A DNA stretch of 6,259 nucleotides from an uncultured Eubacteriales bacterium. GTDB lineage: Bacteria; Bacillota_A; Clostridia; Christensenellales; Aristaeellaceae. The translations under genes were made by a program, and so were the position numbers. Each line of letters starts with the position of its first letter. Position 1 is the first letter of the stretch. Below are positions 6,255 through 6,259 of the stretch, piece after piece. The stretch is taken from assembly GCA_900313545.1 (NCBI GenBank), contig OMRS01000243.1, positions 1 through 6,259 on the forward strand, written 5' to 3'. The notes beneath the pieces were generated by a model. The model was given only the letters and a program-made list of their open reading frames with translations. It had not been told where the DNA came from and searched no databases.

Positions 6255-6259
6255 TTTGC

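Noticed and set aside
6164..6259. Minus-strand frame open from the right edge to a stop at 6166-6164
   Set aside because: It is 31 codons, unrecognised, and would end inside the loop of the operon terminator. Without sequence to the right, chance is the simpler explanation.

Overview
The window looks like chromosome of a Bacillota (Firmicutes) bacterium, probably a gut or rumen clostridial or erysipelotrichial type. This is inferred from strong AGGAGG-type ribosome binding sites before every gene, near-consensus sigma-A promoters, a phosphofructokinase of the GGNGT/PKTIDND type, and a KDPG aldolase carrying a C-terminal VOC domain. No marker gene fixes the genus.

Layout. Positions 1-536 hold no convincing protein gene. 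They contain a degenerate tRNA-Arg(CCU)-like sequence on the minus strand (64-145) and a good minus-strand promoter upstream of it (356-384). Positions 537-1742 are a complete minus-strand 6-phosphofructokinase unit: promoter, Shine-Dalgarno, gene and intrinsic terminator. Positions 1743-1915 complete the divergent intergenic region and carry a near-perfect promoter for the plus-strand operon. Positions 1916-6127 are four tightly packed plus-strand genes: uxaA (altronate dehydratase), uxaC (uronate isomerase), a KdgF-like cupin, and a KDPG/KHG aldolase fused to a VOC domain. The gaps between them are 10-23 bases. A strong terminator at 6153-6193 closes the operon. The last 70 bases hold small inverted repeats only.

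How the genes work together. UxaC isomerises galacturonate to tagaturonate (and glucuronate to fructuronate). A reductase not encoded here (UxaB type) would make altronate, and UxaA dehydrates it to 2-keto-3-deoxygluconate (KDG). A kinase, also not here, would give KDPG, which the aldolase splits to pyruvate and glyceraldehyde 3-phosphate. The KdgF-like cupin brings in unsaturated uronates released by pectin or other polyuronide lyases. The operon is therefore a partial hexuronate and pectin-breakdown unit whose remaining steps must lie elsewhere. The divergent pfk belongs to glycolysis, and nothing in the sequence shows it is co-regulated.

Most unusual items: the aldolase-VOC fusion, which keeps four plausible metal ligands; the decayed or altered tRNA-Arg-like element behind its own apparent promoter; and the non-canonical donor-site residues of the phosphofructokinase. 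I did not find clear evidence of a wholly new system.
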